A stretch of 64,000 bases of DNA from JAHJDR01 sp964609965 (GTDB lineage: Bacteria; UBA10199; JADGCS01). Under the pieces are notes generated by a model. The model ran no database searches. It worked only from the letters and a program-made list of their open reading frames with translations, and had not been told where the DNA came from. How positions within the stretch are numbered: position 1 is the first letter of the stretch; each line of letters starts with the position of its first letter. This document shows, in pieces, positions 17,648 through 26,983 of this stretch. The stretch lies in NCBI GenBank assembly GCA_964609965.1, contig CAZSTS010000012.1:3930-67929 (forward strand), read 5' to 3'. The position numbers were made by a program, and so were the translations under genes.

Positions 17648-18982
17648 TCAACAATTTCCAAACAATGAGTGAGGATTAGCTTGTATAATCTTTACACTCA
17701 CAAAATCACCAGGCTGATGTTGTTTCTCGGATTTAAAATGTACTTTTCTATTTCCCTCTGTTCTCCCCATAGAGGGATAAACATCTGCCAGATCAACCGT
17801 CTCAATAAGCACTGTTTGATCCGAACCTACACATCCCTGGTTCTGTTCTAAAGTAATCTTTTTATCAAACTCCTGCAAGATCTTTAATCGTTCGGACTTA
17901 GCCTGCTTGGAAACGTCATCTTGAAGATTTGCAGCAGAAGTGAAAGGCCGTGGCGAGTACACAAAAGAATATATTTGAGTAAATCTCACCTGCGACATCA
18001 CATCGAGTGTCCCTTGAAAATCTTGTTCAGTTTCACCAGGAAAACCAACAATAATATCAGTAGAAAAACTTATCTGGTTATTAGCACCTTTGAGTCTTTC
18101 AACAAGGCTAAGATAATGTTCACGGGTGTATTTTCTGTTCATTAACTCGAGAACCTGGCTGGAGCCAGACTGCATTGGCAAATGAAAATGGGGTGCTAGT
18201 ATGGGGTTATGAGCAAATTGCTCTATGAGATCATCACTCACATCACGTGGATGACTTGTCGCAAAACGAAGTCTCTTTAAATCTGTTTTCTGTGAAATCA
18301 ATTCAAGAAGTTTTGAAAAACTAATTTCACTTCCATTTTTTACTCCATAAGAATTTACATTTTGCCCTAACAAAGTAACTTCTTTGACGCCGCAATCTAT
18401 GAGCTGTTTTATTTCTTCGATAATATCCTGAGAAGAACGCGAAACTTCTCGGCCACGGACATAAGGAACAATGCAATAGGCACAAAAGTTATCACATCCC
18501 TTTTGAATGTTGACGAAGGCTTTTACAGGTATTTCTTCGACTTCTGGAAGCACATTAAGAAACTTATATTCATCCTTTAATTCAAACCCTGTTTGATTAA
18601 TGGTTCGAGAAGCGCCCTGTTTTTTCTCTTTTTCGAGTTGTTGTAAAATATTTGGCAAATGACGAATTTGATCAGGCCCCATGATTATATCAATAAAAGG
18701 AAACCTCTTAGCTAAACCCTCTTTTTCCTGCTCTGCCACACACCCTGTCACACCAATCAGCATTTCTGGTTTATCTTCTTTGAGTTGACGTAAACGCCCT
18801 AATTCTGAGTATATTTTGTTCTCTGCTTTATCACGAATGCTACACGTATTGATCAGGACTAAATCGGCCTCAAAGGGATCAGAAGCCTTCTTGTAACCTA
18901 GGCCGCAGAGCAAGGACTGCATTTGCAAACTATCCTGCTCATTCATCTGACAGCCAAATGTTCTGATGTATACTTTCTTCAT
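17648..18982 (-). CDS. miaB: tRNA-2-methylthio-N6-isopentenyladenosine synthase MiaB
   Basis: A 444-residue radical SAM methylthiotransferase that converts i6A37 to ms2i6A37 in tRNAs reading UNN codons. The UPF0004 domain begins at the chosen start, MKKVYIRTFGCQMN, with cluster cysteines in FGCQMN, INTCSIRD and TGCVAEQE. The radical SAM cluster motif CDNFCAYC lies near residues 162-169, and a C-terminal TRAM domain (about 375-440) provides tRNA binding. ISFSTDIIVGFPGET is typical. Longer in-frame starts exist but lack support. Confidence 0.95.
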   Translation of the reverse strand: MKKVYIRTFGCQMNEQDSLQMQSLLCGLGYKKASDPFEADLVLINTCSIRDKAENKIYSELGRLRQLKEDKPEMLIGVTGCVAEQEKEGLAKRFPFIDIIMGPDQIRHLPNILQQLEKEKKQGASRTINQTGFELKDEYKFLNVLPEVEEIPVKAFVNIQKGCDNFCAYCIVPYVRGREVSRSSQDIIEEIKQLIDCGVKEVTLLGQNVNSYGVKNGSEISFSKLLELISQKTDLKRLRFATSHPRDVSDDLIEQFAHNPILAPHFHLPMQSGSSQVLELMNRKYTREHYLSLVERLKGANNQISFSTDIIVGFPGETEQDFQGTLDVMSQVRFTQIYSFVYSPRPFTSAANLQDDVSKQAKSERLKILQEFDKKITLEQNQGCVGSDQTVLIETVDLADVYPSMGRTEGNRKVHFKSEKQHQPGDFVSVKIIQANPHSLFGNC

Positions 18983-19038
18983 AATGCGGCGCAGAGATAA
19001 TAAATTGAGGAATTTAAAGCAATAGCTAGGTGAAATTA

Positions 19039-19146
19039 CAAATTCCAAGCACCAAATGACAAATAATTACCAAATCTCAAATACTAAATACCAAGAATTG
19101 GTTATTGTGGATTGAAATTTATTTGTTATTTGGAAGTTGGGATTTG
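19039..19146. repeat. Inverted repeat of CAAATAA-type words
   Basis: A 28-nt arm at 19039-19066 (CAAATTCC ... ACAAATAA) pairs with 19119-19146 with about five mismatches, enclosing a second small inverted repeat (CCAAGAATTGG). It separates miaB from the upstream Cys-rich gene. The word style resembles the 7-nt arrays elsewhere, here as a large fold-back. Confidence 0.8.
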
Positions 19147-19152
19147 AAACAG

Positions 19153-19497
19153 CTAATAAGACTCATCAAGCTTAATAGATCCAACGATTCTATGCACATC
19201 TTCATTATTGAGCTCATCCATAATGTCATGAAAGGCATCTTCTGAGCAATAACCCTCTGCTTTTCTTGAAAATTGATCTTTGTTACGAAGGTCTTCGCGA
19301 ATATTATCCATATACCCTTCAGGGTTCTTATGCATAATATGATCTATGTATTTATTGAGGTTTTTGACTGCCTTTTTCTTTTGACCGTCTTTAATCTTTT
19401 TCCAGTTTTTTAGATAATGAAAACGGCAATATCCACTGGTAGTTGCAGCATTCGTGCAGCCTTTTTGCTTACATAATTTGACTGTTCTTACGGCCAT
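19153..19497 (-). CDS. Conserved hypothetical with N-terminal Cys/His knuckle
   Basis: A 114-residue basic protein. The N-terminus has a CKQKGC ... GYCRFHY arrangement (C-x4-C-x11-C-x2-H), a likely zinc-binding knuckle. It is followed by a Lys-rich helix (NWKKIKDGQKKKAVKNL) and an acidic C-terminal half with a single Cys. Similar short proteins occur in deltaproteobacterial genomes, but I know no assigned function. Nucleic-acid binding is a reasonable guess only. It is upstream of miaB on the same strand, separated by a fold-back repeat. Confidence 0.65.
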   Translation of the reverse strand: MAVRTVKLCKQKGCTNAATTSGYCRFHYLKNWKKIKDGQKKKAVKNLNKYIDHIMHKNPEGYMDNIREDLRNKDQFSRKAEGYCSEDAFHDIMDELNNEDVHRIVGSIKLDESY

Positions 19498-19584
19498 AAT
19501 ATGAGTGTAATTCAGCGCAATTATTAAATATTACTAGAAAGATCCTCATGTATGGAACATCTCATATGATGTCAACCATTTAGT

Positions 19585-19664
19585 CGAGTTCCTAGCCCCT
19601 CGTTCCTTGTTCCTTGTGCCTCGATTCACGAGGTACGAAACACGAGGTACGAGGAACAAACTCA
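19585..19664. repeat. Fold-back 7-nt array, unit CCTTGTT/CCTCGTT
   Basis: Units such as CCTCGTT, CCTTGTT and CCTTGTG lead into CCTCGAT, then complementary units (CACGAGG, TACGAGG, AAC). The two halves can pair. The stop of the small membrane protein (19662-19664) is at its edge. Confidence 0.88.
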
Positions 19665-19901
19665 CGACTCCGTCTCATCATCCCAATTATTGATGATCTC
19701 CTTTGAAAATCTTTTTTTATCCTTCATTTCATCAAGATTCTTCTCAAAACGATCATCGTCTTCCTTGAAATTAAGCTCTCTTCTCATTTCACTCGAAACA
19801 ACATCATCAATGGGCTTTTTTAAATATTTACGATCCCGATGATACCAAAGAATAATAAAGACGATAATAATGAGGAGGGATAATGTAAAAAAAATTGTCA
19901 T
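19662..19901 (-). CDS. Small single-pass membrane protein
   Basis: A 79-residue protein starting MTIFFTLSLLIIIVFIILW, one N-terminal membrane helix followed by a charged cytoplasmic tail (DRKYLKKPIDDVV ... DDDRFEKNLDEMKDKKRF). I place the start at ATG 19901 with GGAGG-like sequence absent upstream. A longer frame would add 22 residues encoded entirely by the adjacent repeat array and is rejected. It is bracketed on both sides by fold-back arrays. Function unknown. Confidence 0.6.
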   Translation of the reverse strand: MTIFFTLSLLIIIVFIILWYHRDRKYLKKPIDDVVSSEMRRELNFKEDDDRFEKNLDEMKDKKRFSKEIINNWDDETES

Positions 19902-19902
19902 A

Positions 19903-19969
19903 GCTTCGTGCTTCGTACTTCGTGCCTTGTGCCTCGAGGAACGAGGAACAAAGCACGAGGAACTCAAGC
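19903..19969. repeat. Fold-back 7-nt array, unit CTTCGTG
   Basis: Units CTTCGTG, CTTCGTA, CTTCGTG, CCTTGTG and CCTCGAG turn into ACGAGGA, ACAAAGC and ACGAGGA. The clearest example of the fold-back layout: heptads on one strand followed by their complements. It lies immediately after the glnD stop. Confidence 0.92.
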
Positions 19970-19971
19970 AC

Positions 19972-22704
19972 CTAACCCCCTATCACATCAGACAACACAC
20001 GCTTAATTTCTTCTAGTTTATGTTTATCTGTTATCTTTTGTCCAAAGATATCTTTTACGTATAATGTATCAACGACCTGTTCAACTTTTGTAGAAATTTT
20101 TGAGAGTTCAACATAACATCCCTGACTAACCAGGCAATTCACAATATCATATATCAATCCCAAACGATCATGTGTGAGCACGTCAATGACCGTGTAATAT
20201 CCAGAAACATCGTTATCGATATGAATCTCTGTCTCAGCTTTTTGCACAGGCTTCTTCTGCATAAATTGAGGTCGTTTTCGTTTTATAATTAGATCTTTGA
20301 TATGGCGACGGCCCAAGAAAACATCATAAAGATTTTGTCGCAAAACATCGACCACACCCACCTTCCTCAAACTATCTTTACCCACACTCTGCACTCGCAT
20401 CTTGATCAACACATGACCATCAGACAACATAAAATTTTCTATCGTGAAAATATTAATCCCTAGAGCTAATAAAACCCCTGTCACAAGCGGCATAACCCGA
20501 GGGTTTGATAATGTGTATATCAAGAGTTCGCTAAAAGTACCTTGATCAATCTCTTTTTCGACAAACAACAAGCTACTGTCATCATGATTAGTGATAAGAC
20601 GAAAATGCTCACGAATCTCTTCGTCAGTATGAGAAAGAACATAGCGAGGTGATATGGATTGTAAGTAGAACTCGAGTTTTTCGCTGTCGATTTTTGTTCT
20701 CATGCGTTTTAAAATGGCTTTTCTGACGTCTGTTACTTTTTTTCTGACAAAAGCTTCCGCGGATTGCTTGCTAGCAAGAACTTCTGCCGTCATCTCATAG
20801 AGTGTTTGTAACAAAGTATCTTTCCATTGAGTCCATGCCTCGGCGTTGACAGCTCGAACATCAGCCCAAGTGAGAACAAAAAGCATATTTAATTTATCCA
20901 AAGAGCCCACTGCTTTGGCAAACTCTGCTATCATATGAACATCTTGCAAATCGCGCCTTTGAGAAAGATGTGACATGATGAGATGTGAACGCACAAGAAA
21001 CTCAACAATCTGACGATCAGAATCACTATACCCAAGGCGTTGCATGATTCTATCAGCTATCTCAGCACCTTTGATAGAATGATCCCCGCCTACTCCTTTT
21101 CCAATATCGTGAAAAAGAAGACCAAAACTAAAAAGATCTTTCCGTTCAATTTGTAAAGCAGCCTGACGATACAGAGAAAATTCTTTGGTATACTCTGGAT
21201 CTTTGACAAGATGAGAAACCTCATTAACAGAAAAAATTGAATGCGCATCAACAGTATAAACATGATACACATCATGCTGTATCCGGTTACGTATACGTTG
21301 AAACTCAGGTATCAAAAAATCAAAAAAGTGAACATCATGCATCGCAAACAAGGCTTTGCCAAGATTATTAAAATCACCCATCAAAGATTTTAGATCCCTA
21401 CACACGCCAGGATCTTCTCTAAAAGCATCATCAACACGATGGAGTTCTTTCATGATCTGATCACGAGTTACAAAATGAACACCTAACCCAGTGCGCTGCA
21501 CGTGGAGAAAAAGATTCATAAGCGCGTGAAAATTATTTTGAAACAACTGATCATCTCTCACCTTAATGGCGCCATCAGAAACACAAAAATTTTCATCAAG
21601 AACCCTGTCTTTTCCTTGTGATGTTGTTTTAGAAAGTTTTACCTTAAGATGAGAAGCAATTTTCTGAACCAAGGCCCGCACATGACGATTAACCTGCGTC
21701 GCAACAGTATAATAAGCACGCATGAAATTTTCGACACCCAAAGACGTTTCGTCGTCTATAAAACCCATTTCCCTAGCTAAGACTACCTGTGTTTCAAAGT
21801 TGAGCTGATCACTTTTTCTTTTGAGCAATACATGCAATTCATTCCTCAATCTGAGATAAAATTTAAAGGCAAACTCAAGCTCCTCACAAACTTGATCATT
21901 AACCAACCCCACTTCTTTAAAAGCTGCAAAACTACTCTTGAGTTGAATAATTCTTCCTAACCACCTGATAAACTGTAAATCCCTCAAGCCACCCTCGCCC
22001 TCTTTAATATGGGGCTCTAATAAATAAACAGTTCCTCCATATTTTTTGAGTCGTTCATTCCTTTCATTCACTTTTTCCAAGAACATCTTCTTTTGAAAAG
22101 AAGCTTTTTTCAACAACCCTCGTTTGGTGGTACGCAAATCTTTGAACAGGGCTTCATCACCAACCAAAAGTCTCATATCAAGGTGTGATGTAAAAATTGT
22201 TTGGTCTTCCTCGATAAATTGATAACTCTCCGCCACTGTTCTCACAGCGTGACCAACATCTAACTTGAGATCCCACAAAACATACAATATCTTTTCAGAA
22301 AGATTCCGGCAAAAGTCTGCTGAGCCTGCTTCTGAGAGAAATAACAAGTCAATATCAGAAAGCACTGCCATTTCCTCACGACCATAACCACCAGTAGCAA
22401 TCAAAGAAATACTTTTGTACTCTTCTTTTTGTTTTGGATTTAATTCTTTTGAAAACTTTTCAAAAAGACCTACAATCAATTGATCAATCATTTGAGATCG
22501 AAAACGATGAATGTCGATAGGCGAAATTTCTTGGCTGATTAATTGGGCAATAATCTTATTACACCCTTTAAGGTATTGACTGGCAATTTGAGTAACAGCT
22601 CCTTCAGCAAAACTAAGCTTAGGCATTAGGTTTTCTGCCTTTTGCCAATCAAATGGGAGTGTCTTCAGTTGGGGGAAGTTGGTGATTGTCGTGTTATTCT
22701 TCAT
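19972..22704 (-). CDS. glnD: Bifunctional uridylyltransferase/uridylyl-removing enzyme GlnD
   Basis: A 910-residue nitrogen sensor that uridylylates PII when glutamine is low and removes UMP when glutamine is high. Domains in order: nucleotidyltransferase (GGYGREEMAVLSDIDLLFL, around residues 105-125, with the GG and DxD catalytic features), the GlnE-like linker, an HD hydrolase domain (LLFHDIGKGVGGDHSIKGAE), then two ACT domains at the C-terminus (LIYTLSNPRVMPLVTG; YTVIDVLTHDRLGLIYD) that bind glutamine. Length is typical. It lies 21 bp downstream of mutS and may be co-transcribed. No glnB or amt is visible in the window. Confidence 0.96.
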   Translation of the reverse strand: MKNNTTITNFPQLKTLPFDWQKAENLMPKLSFAEGAVTQIASQYLKGCNKIIAQLISQEISPIDIHRFRSQMIDQLIVGLFEKFSKELNPKQKEEYKSISLIATGGYGREEMAVLSDIDLLFLSEAGSADFCRNLSEKILYVLWDLKLDVGHAVRTVAESYQFIEEDQTIFTSHLDMRLLVGDEALFKDLRTTKRGLLKKASFQKKMFLEKVNERNERLKKYGGTVYLLEPHIKEGEGGLRDLQFIRWLGRIIQLKSSFAAFKEVGLVNDQVCEELEFAFKFYLRLRNELHVLLKRKSDQLNFETQVVLAREMGFIDDETSLGVENFMRAYYTVATQVNRHVRALVQKIASHLKVKLSKTTSQGKDRVLDENFCVSDGAIKVRDDQLFQNNFHALMNLFLHVQRTGLGVHFVTRDQIMKELHRVDDAFREDPGVCRDLKSLMGDFNNLGKALFAMHDVHFFDFLIPEFQRIRNRIQHDVYHVYTVDAHSIFSVNEVSHLVKDPEYTKEFSLYRQAALQIERKDLFSFGLLFHDIGKGVGGDHSIKGAEIADRIMQRLGYSDSDRQIVEFLVRSHLIMSHLSQRRDLQDVHMIAEFAKAVGSLDKLNMLFVLTWADVRAVNAEAWTQWKDTLLQTLYEMTAEVLASKQSAEAFVRKKVTDVRKAILKRMRTKIDSEKLEFYLQSISPRYVLSHTDEEIREHFRLITNHDDSSLLFVEKEIDQGTFSELLIYTLSNPRVMPLVTGVLLALGINIFTIENFMLSDGHVLIKMRVQSVGKDSLRKVGVVDVLRQNLYDVFLGRRHIKDLIIKRKRPQFMQKKPVQKAETEIHIDNDVSGYYTVIDVLTHDRLGLIYDIVNCLVSQGCYVELSKISTKVEQVVDTLYVKDIFGQKITDKHKLEEIKRVLSDVIGG

Positions 22705-22725
22705 CTGGAATCTGACATCGTTTTA

Positions 22726-25428
22726 TTAACATATCTTGTCTTTTATCTCATGCAGAAAATGCAAGGCATCGAGAGGAGTCATTTGATCCAATTCCAGAGC
22801 TTTAATTTCGTTAACAAGGGCAGAATCTTTCTCTTCAAAAAGGCCCATTTGCCCAGAATTGTCTCGTTCAAGGTCAGATTGAAATGAGAGGTCTTTGAGT
22901 TCAAGGAGTTTTAATATTTCTTTGGCACGCTTAACTGTGCTTTGAGGGACACCAGCCATGCTCGCTACAACCACACCGTAACTACGATTTGTGCCACCTT
23001 GTTTTAGCTTTCTGAGAAATACTATTTCATTATTCCATTCTCGAACTGCCATTTGAAAATTCTTTATCCCTTTTTTCTGTTCAGCCAAATCACAGAGTTG
23101 GTGATAATGAGTCGCAAATAAAGTTCGCGCTTTGATACGATCATGAATATCTTCGGCAACAGCCCAAGCAATACTCAAACCATCAAAAGTCGAAGTGCCT
23201 CGCCCAATTTCATCGAGAAGGATAAGGCTGCGAGCCGTGGCCTCTCGTAATATTCGCGCTGTCTCAAGCATCTCTACCATAAAAGTCGACATTCCTTTTT
23301 GCAGGTAATCGTGAGCGCCCACGCGAGTAAAAACACGATCACAAATCCCTATGAGTGCCGTATCACAAGGCACAAAACAACCAATCTGTGCCAAAATAAC
23401 AACCAAGCCTGCCATGCGCATGACCGTAGACTTTCCTGCCATATTAGGACCAGTGATAATCAACTCACAACTCTGCTCTCCTTCTAAATACAGGTCATTT
23501 GGGATGTATTGTTCGCCAATATTAAGGCGCTCAAGAATGGGATGCCGAGCCCCCTTTAAGTCGAGAATACGTTCTGTTGTGACTTGTGGCCTAACATAAT
23601 GATACTGGCATGCCATTTTAGAAAAAGACTGAAAAACATCTACAACAGCCAATGCTGTTGCTGTTTCTTTGATCTCAGTACAAAAACTTTGAATTTGGTC
23701 TCTTAAGGCGGAAAACAAATCATATTCAATGGCCTTTATCCTCTCTGAAGCCCCCAAAACCTTTTGTTCATATTCTTTAAGCTCACTATTAATATAACGT
23801 TCTGCATTTGTGAGCGTTTGCTTTCTAATATAATCTTGGGGAACCTTGTCCTTATGGGTGTGCGTGACCTCCATGTAATAACCAAAAACATTATTGTATC
23901 GAATTTTTAAAGAAGAGATCCCTGTTTTTTCGCGCTCAGTGGCTTCCATTTTTGCGATGTATCCTTTGCCACTACGTTCGATTTCTTTGAGATCATCTAA
24001 GTCTGCATTCACGCCAGCGCGAATCATGCCTCCCTCTCGAAGAGTGAGAGGAGGTTCTTCAATAATCGTTGTTTCAATTTTTTTGGCTAAGTCAGAAAAA
24101 TCTGTGATCTCATTACCCAGTTTTTGAAGAAGAGGACTCGTACACTGCTGCAATGTCTGCTGCAAAGAAGGCAAGTGAGAAAAACTCTCTTTAAGTGAGA
24201 TGGCATCTCTTGCATTTGCAGATTTGACAACAAATCGATTGGCTAATCTTTCAATATCGGAAATACCTTTGAGTGAGCTTGTCAGAGATTCGAATAAGCC
24301 TTGTTGAGAAATAATTTCGGCGACAGCTTCGTGCCTTTCTTCGATCTTTTCTTTACACATAAGAGGCTTACGTAAAAATTCAGCCATTTTACGAGATCCC
24401 ATTGACGTCTCACATGTATCAAGGTGCCAAAGAAGCGTGCCCTGAAAACTATTATCGCGCACGGTTTTAAAAAGTTCTAGATTCCTCACCGTAGACTCAT
24501 CAAGAAGCATGTGGTTCTTTTGTTCTTGCCTCACAGGTTGCTGCAAAAGATTTTCTGTAAGAACTTTATTTTCTTTTAAATAGGATAACAGCAAACCCAG
24601 AACTTTAACTGATGACGTCTCTTCATCAAGACCAAGGGATTCGAGCCCCACTACATGGTAATGTGATTTGAGAATGTCTGTTGCGTAATCAAGATCTACA
24701 AAGAGATCACTTAAGGTTTTATGATAAAGATCGGGGTAATGTTTAATAATCTTTTCAAAATTGCCCTCATCACGATCTTTTTCAGTATAAACAAATTCTT
24801 GAATCCCTAAACGAGCCATTTCATCTATAAGCTCTTCGATTGTGGAAAGCGAAGCGTATTCTAGCTGACCCGTGGATACATCACAAATGGCGTAGACGAA
24901 AGACGAAGATGCGAAGGACGAGGATACGAGGGACGACTTTCTATTCATTTCTTCGTTTTTTCGTTTTTTCGTTTTTTCACTCCAAGAACTATTGGAAAGA
25001 ATACACATCAAGAAATTATTCGCCCTTGCTGGCAGACTTTGAGTTTCCATGACAATCCCGGGACTCACGACACGTGTGACATCGCGCTTTACAATGCCTT
25101 TGGCCTGTTTTGGGTCTTCGACTTGATCACAGATCACAACTTTTTTACCTTTGGCGACCAATTTTGCAATATAACCTTCAGCCGCATGATGAGGCACACC
25201 ACAAAGAGGCACAGGGTTTTCGGAATTTTTGTTACGCGTTGTCAGAGTGAGATCGAGAAGTTTGCTGGCAACTTTGGCATCATCATAAAACATTTCGTAA
25301 AAATCACCGAGGCGATAGAACAAAAGCGCGTCTTCATATTGTGATTTGATATCAAAGTATTGCCGCATCATGGGAGTGAGTTTTGAGGCTTTTTCGGGGA
25401 TTTTAATGGCAGTACTTTGCTGAGTCAT
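22726..25428 (-). CDS. mutS: DNA mismatch repair protein MutS with repeat-encoded insertion
   Basis: A 900-residue MutS, the mismatch sensor. The N-terminal mismatch-binding domain has LLFYRLGDFYEMFYDDA (the Phe-x-Glu wedge is F-Y-E). The ATPase has Walker A TGPNMAGKST near residue 660, LLDEIGRGTSTFDG, and ATHYHQL. The C-terminus has an HTH-like segment and a short tail. Residues about 150-179 (NSSWSEKTKKRKNEE through SSLVSSSFASSSF) are extra relative to MutS proteins I know and correspond to the 7-8-nt array at 24894-24980. They fall between the mismatch-binding domain and the connector domain, where a loop could tolerate them. Confidence 0.95.
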   Translation of the reverse strand: MTQQSTAIKIPEKASKLTPMMRQYFDIKSQYEDALLFYRLGDFYEMFYDDAKVASKLLDLTLTTRNKNSENPVPLCGVPHHAAEGYIAKLVAKGKKVVICDQVEDPKQAKGIVKRDVTRVVSPGIVMETQSLPARANNFLMCILSNSSWSEKTKKRKNEEMNRKSSLVSSSFASSSFVYAICDVSTGQLEYASLSTIEELIDEMARLGIQEFVYTEKDRDEGNFEKIIKHYPDLYHKTLSDLFVDLDYATDILKSHYHVVGLESLGLDEETSSVKVLGLLLSYLKENKVLTENLLQQPVRQEQKNHMLLDESTVRNLELFKTVRDNSFQGTLLWHLDTCETSMGSRKMAEFLRKPLMCKEKIEERHEAVAEIISQQGLFESLTSSLKGISDIERLANRFVVKSANARDAISLKESFSHLPSLQQTLQQCTSPLLQKLGNEITDFSDLAKKIETTIIEEPPLTLREGGMIRAGVNADLDDLKEIERSGKGYIAKMEATEREKTGISSLKIRYNNVFGYYMEVTHTHKDKVPQDYIRKQTLTNAERYINSELKEYEQKVLGASERIKAIEYDLFSALRDQIQSFCTEIKETATALAVVDVFQSFSKMACQYHYVRPQVTTERILDLKGARHPILERLNIGEQYIPNDLYLEGEQSCELIITGPNMAGKSTVMRMAGLVVILAQIGCFVPCDTALIGICDRVFTRVGAHDYLQKGMSTFMVEMLETARILREATARSLILLDEIGRGTSTFDGLSIAWAVAEDIHDRIKARTLFATHYHQLCDLAEQKKGIKNFQMAVREWNNEIVFLRKLKQGGTNRSYGVVVASMAGVPQSTVKRAKEILKLLELKDLSFQSDLERDNSGQMGLFEEKDSALVNEIKALELDQMTPLDALHFLHEIKDKIC
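24894..24980. repeat. Fold-back 7-8-nt array inside mutS
   Basis: On the plus strand GACGAAA, GACGAAG, ATGCGAAG, GACGAGG, ATACGAGG and GACGAC are followed by TTCGTTTT-type units (CGTTTTTT three times), which are the complementary style. Length is compatible with the mutS frame and it is translated as a Lys/Ser-rich insert. Confidence 0.88.
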
Positions 25429-25499
25429 GAACCGGCGAAAAAACAGATCATAGCCAGTTAGTCAATAACGAAACCATGTGAAACAGTAACTGTCTCATA

Positions 25500-26768
25500 T
25501 TATAAGTTTTTTTTATTTATCTCGTTCTTTTTAAACAACTTAATCCTCCCAAACTCCCCATCATACCCTGCTTCGCGAATAACCTTGTCTTCACGGAGTC
25601 TTGTGATGGCCTCTGCAAAGAGAGAATCAGTTTGTTTTTGAATTTTGTCGATGGATAGGCTTGTAAGAATTTTTAATTCTGGACCTAATTTATCTAGGTA
25701 ATCTTCATAGATCTTAGTGACCCTTTTACTATTAGGTCCCACACTCACGATTTCGGAAATGATTTCTTTTAATGGAATGAGTGATTGAAAATCACCTGCT
25801 GTTTTTGGGCGAACACCTTCTTTACGACTTGCTAATTCTTCAACACGATACAAAACACCTAAGGTCAGAGGCTTTTTGCAGACGGGACAAAGTCCTTTGT
25901 GTTTTTTTGATTCTTTAGGGCTAAATCTTTTCTGACAAGCGCGATGACCATCTAAGTGATACTTTCCTTCCTCGGGATAAAACTCAAGAGTCCCGCCATA
26001 GCCCTTGCCTGTTTTAAAGGCATTGAAAATAGAATCGTAGTTCAAATCTGTGTTGAGCACATTGGCCTCACGACCTAGTTTGCTGGGCGAGTGGGCATCG
26101 GAGTTCGAAACAAGACGATAGCGATCGAGATGTTTGACTTGCCAATTCATGAGGGGATCTGATGACAGACCTGTTTCAAGTGCAAAGATATGATCAGATA
26201 AGTCATCATAACATTCTTCAATTGAATCAAAACCTGATTTGGATCCAAGAACCGAAAACCAAGGCGTCCAGATATGTGCCGGAATGAGATAGCAGCCTTC
26301 TCCGCCCTCTTCTAGAACGATCTCGAGAAGGTTTCGGGAATCCAAACCTAGTATAGGCCTTCCATCAGATCTAATGTTTCCTATTTTATTTAACTTTGAG
26401 CGAATCTTATTAGCCTGAGCAATTGTGGGAGCAAAGATGATGTGATGAACTTTACGAGTCTTATCTCCTTTTTTGTAGATCGTGGAAATCTCAACTGAGA
26501 GCATGAATCTTGTTTCTGCCTGACATTTTCTAGGAACAAGTTTTTGAACCCTTGTCTGAATACCATCTTTTAGTTTGAACAAACCTTGTTCTGCTGGCAC
26601 GAGTTTGTCTTTGATTTCTTTGAACCACGCAGGATGCGTAAAATCCCCAGTACCTATGACTGTGATCCCTTTTTTTTGGGCCCAGAGGGAGAGGTTTTCT
26701 AGATTACAATCTCGGCTCGTGGCACGAGAATACATTGAGTGGATATGAAGATCTGCTAAATATTTCAT
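25500..26768 (-). CDS. PHP-domain protein, endonuclease Q-like
   Basis: A 422-residue protein beginning MKYLADLHIHSMYSRATSRD, a PHP metal site (HxH). Later PHP motifs include GTGDFTHPAWF and VSNSDAHSPSKLG. A Cys pair region (HRACQKRF, LCPVCKKPLTLG) matches the zinc motif of the endonuclease Q family, which nicks DNA at deaminated bases such as uracil and hypoxanthine; relatives are also annotated as UvrD-associated PHP proteins. I start at ATG 26768, not the longer frame to 26888 that crosses a terminator. It is next to mutS, which fits a DNA-repair role. Confidence 0.82.
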   Translation of the reverse strand: MKYLADLHIHSMYSRATSRDCNLENLSLWAQKKGITVIGTGDFTHPAWFKEIKDKLVPAEQGLFKLKDGIQTRVQKLVPRKCQAETRFMLSVEISTIYKKGDKTRKVHHIIFAPTIAQANKIRSKLNKIGNIRSDGRPILGLDSRNLLEIVLEEGGEGCYLIPAHIWTPWFSVLGSKSGFDSIEECYDDLSDHIFALETGLSSDPLMNWQVKHLDRYRLVSNSDAHSPSKLGREANVLNTDLNYDSIFNAFKTGKGYGGTLEFYPEEGKYHLDGHRACQKRFSPKESKKHKGLCPVCKKPLTLGVLYRVEELASRKEGVRPKTAGDFQSLIPLKEIISEIVSVGPNSKRVTKIYEDYLDKLGPELKILTSLSIDKIQKQTDSLFAEAITRLREDKVIREAGYDGEFGRIKLFKKNEINKKNL

Positions 26769-26780
26769 GGAATATCCAAT

Positions 26781-26812
26781 AAAAAACACTGGCCCATAAA
26801 GAGCCAGTGTTA
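26781..26812 (-). terminator. Rho-independent terminator, minus strand
   Basis: On the minus strand AACACTGGC pairs with GCCAGTGTT across a short loop and is followed by a T-run (GTGTTTTTTATT). It lies between the tRNA-Pro region and the PHP gene and would stop transcripts from the tRNA side. Confidence 0.8.
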
Positions 26813-26815
26813 ATA

Positions 26816-26834
26816 TGTCGGGACGACTGGATTT
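26816..26834 (-). repeat. Duplicated 3' end of tRNA-Pro
   Basis: Nineteen bases starting TGTCGGGACGACTGG are identical to 26982-27000, the 3' end of tRNA-Pro, in the same orientation. Integrase attachment sites often look like this. An inverted relative (GGTTCAAATCCAGTTCTCCC, 26920-26939) lies between the two copies, as does a perfect 16-bp palindrome GCCAACATATGTTGGC (26846-26861). No integrase gene is present. Confidence 0.8.
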
Positions 26835-26943
26835 CTCTTGTCCTCGCCAACATATGTTGGCTTCGGCCTGCGAGCCGCCTTCGCTCACTGAATCTGTTTT
26901 TTCAGCAGCGTTCGCTTCGGTTCAAATCCAGTTCTCCCATATA

Positions 26944-26977
26944 AAAAAGTCCAAACTTTCATTTGGACTTTTTTGTT
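26944..26977. terminator. Bidirectional rho-independent terminator after tRNA-Pro
   Basis: AGTCCAAA pairs with TTTGGACT around a short loop. A-rich sequence precedes and T-runs follow on either strand, so it can terminate both ways. It is 7 bp past the 3' end of tRNA-Pro. Confidence 0.85.
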
Positions 26978-26983
26978 TTTTTG

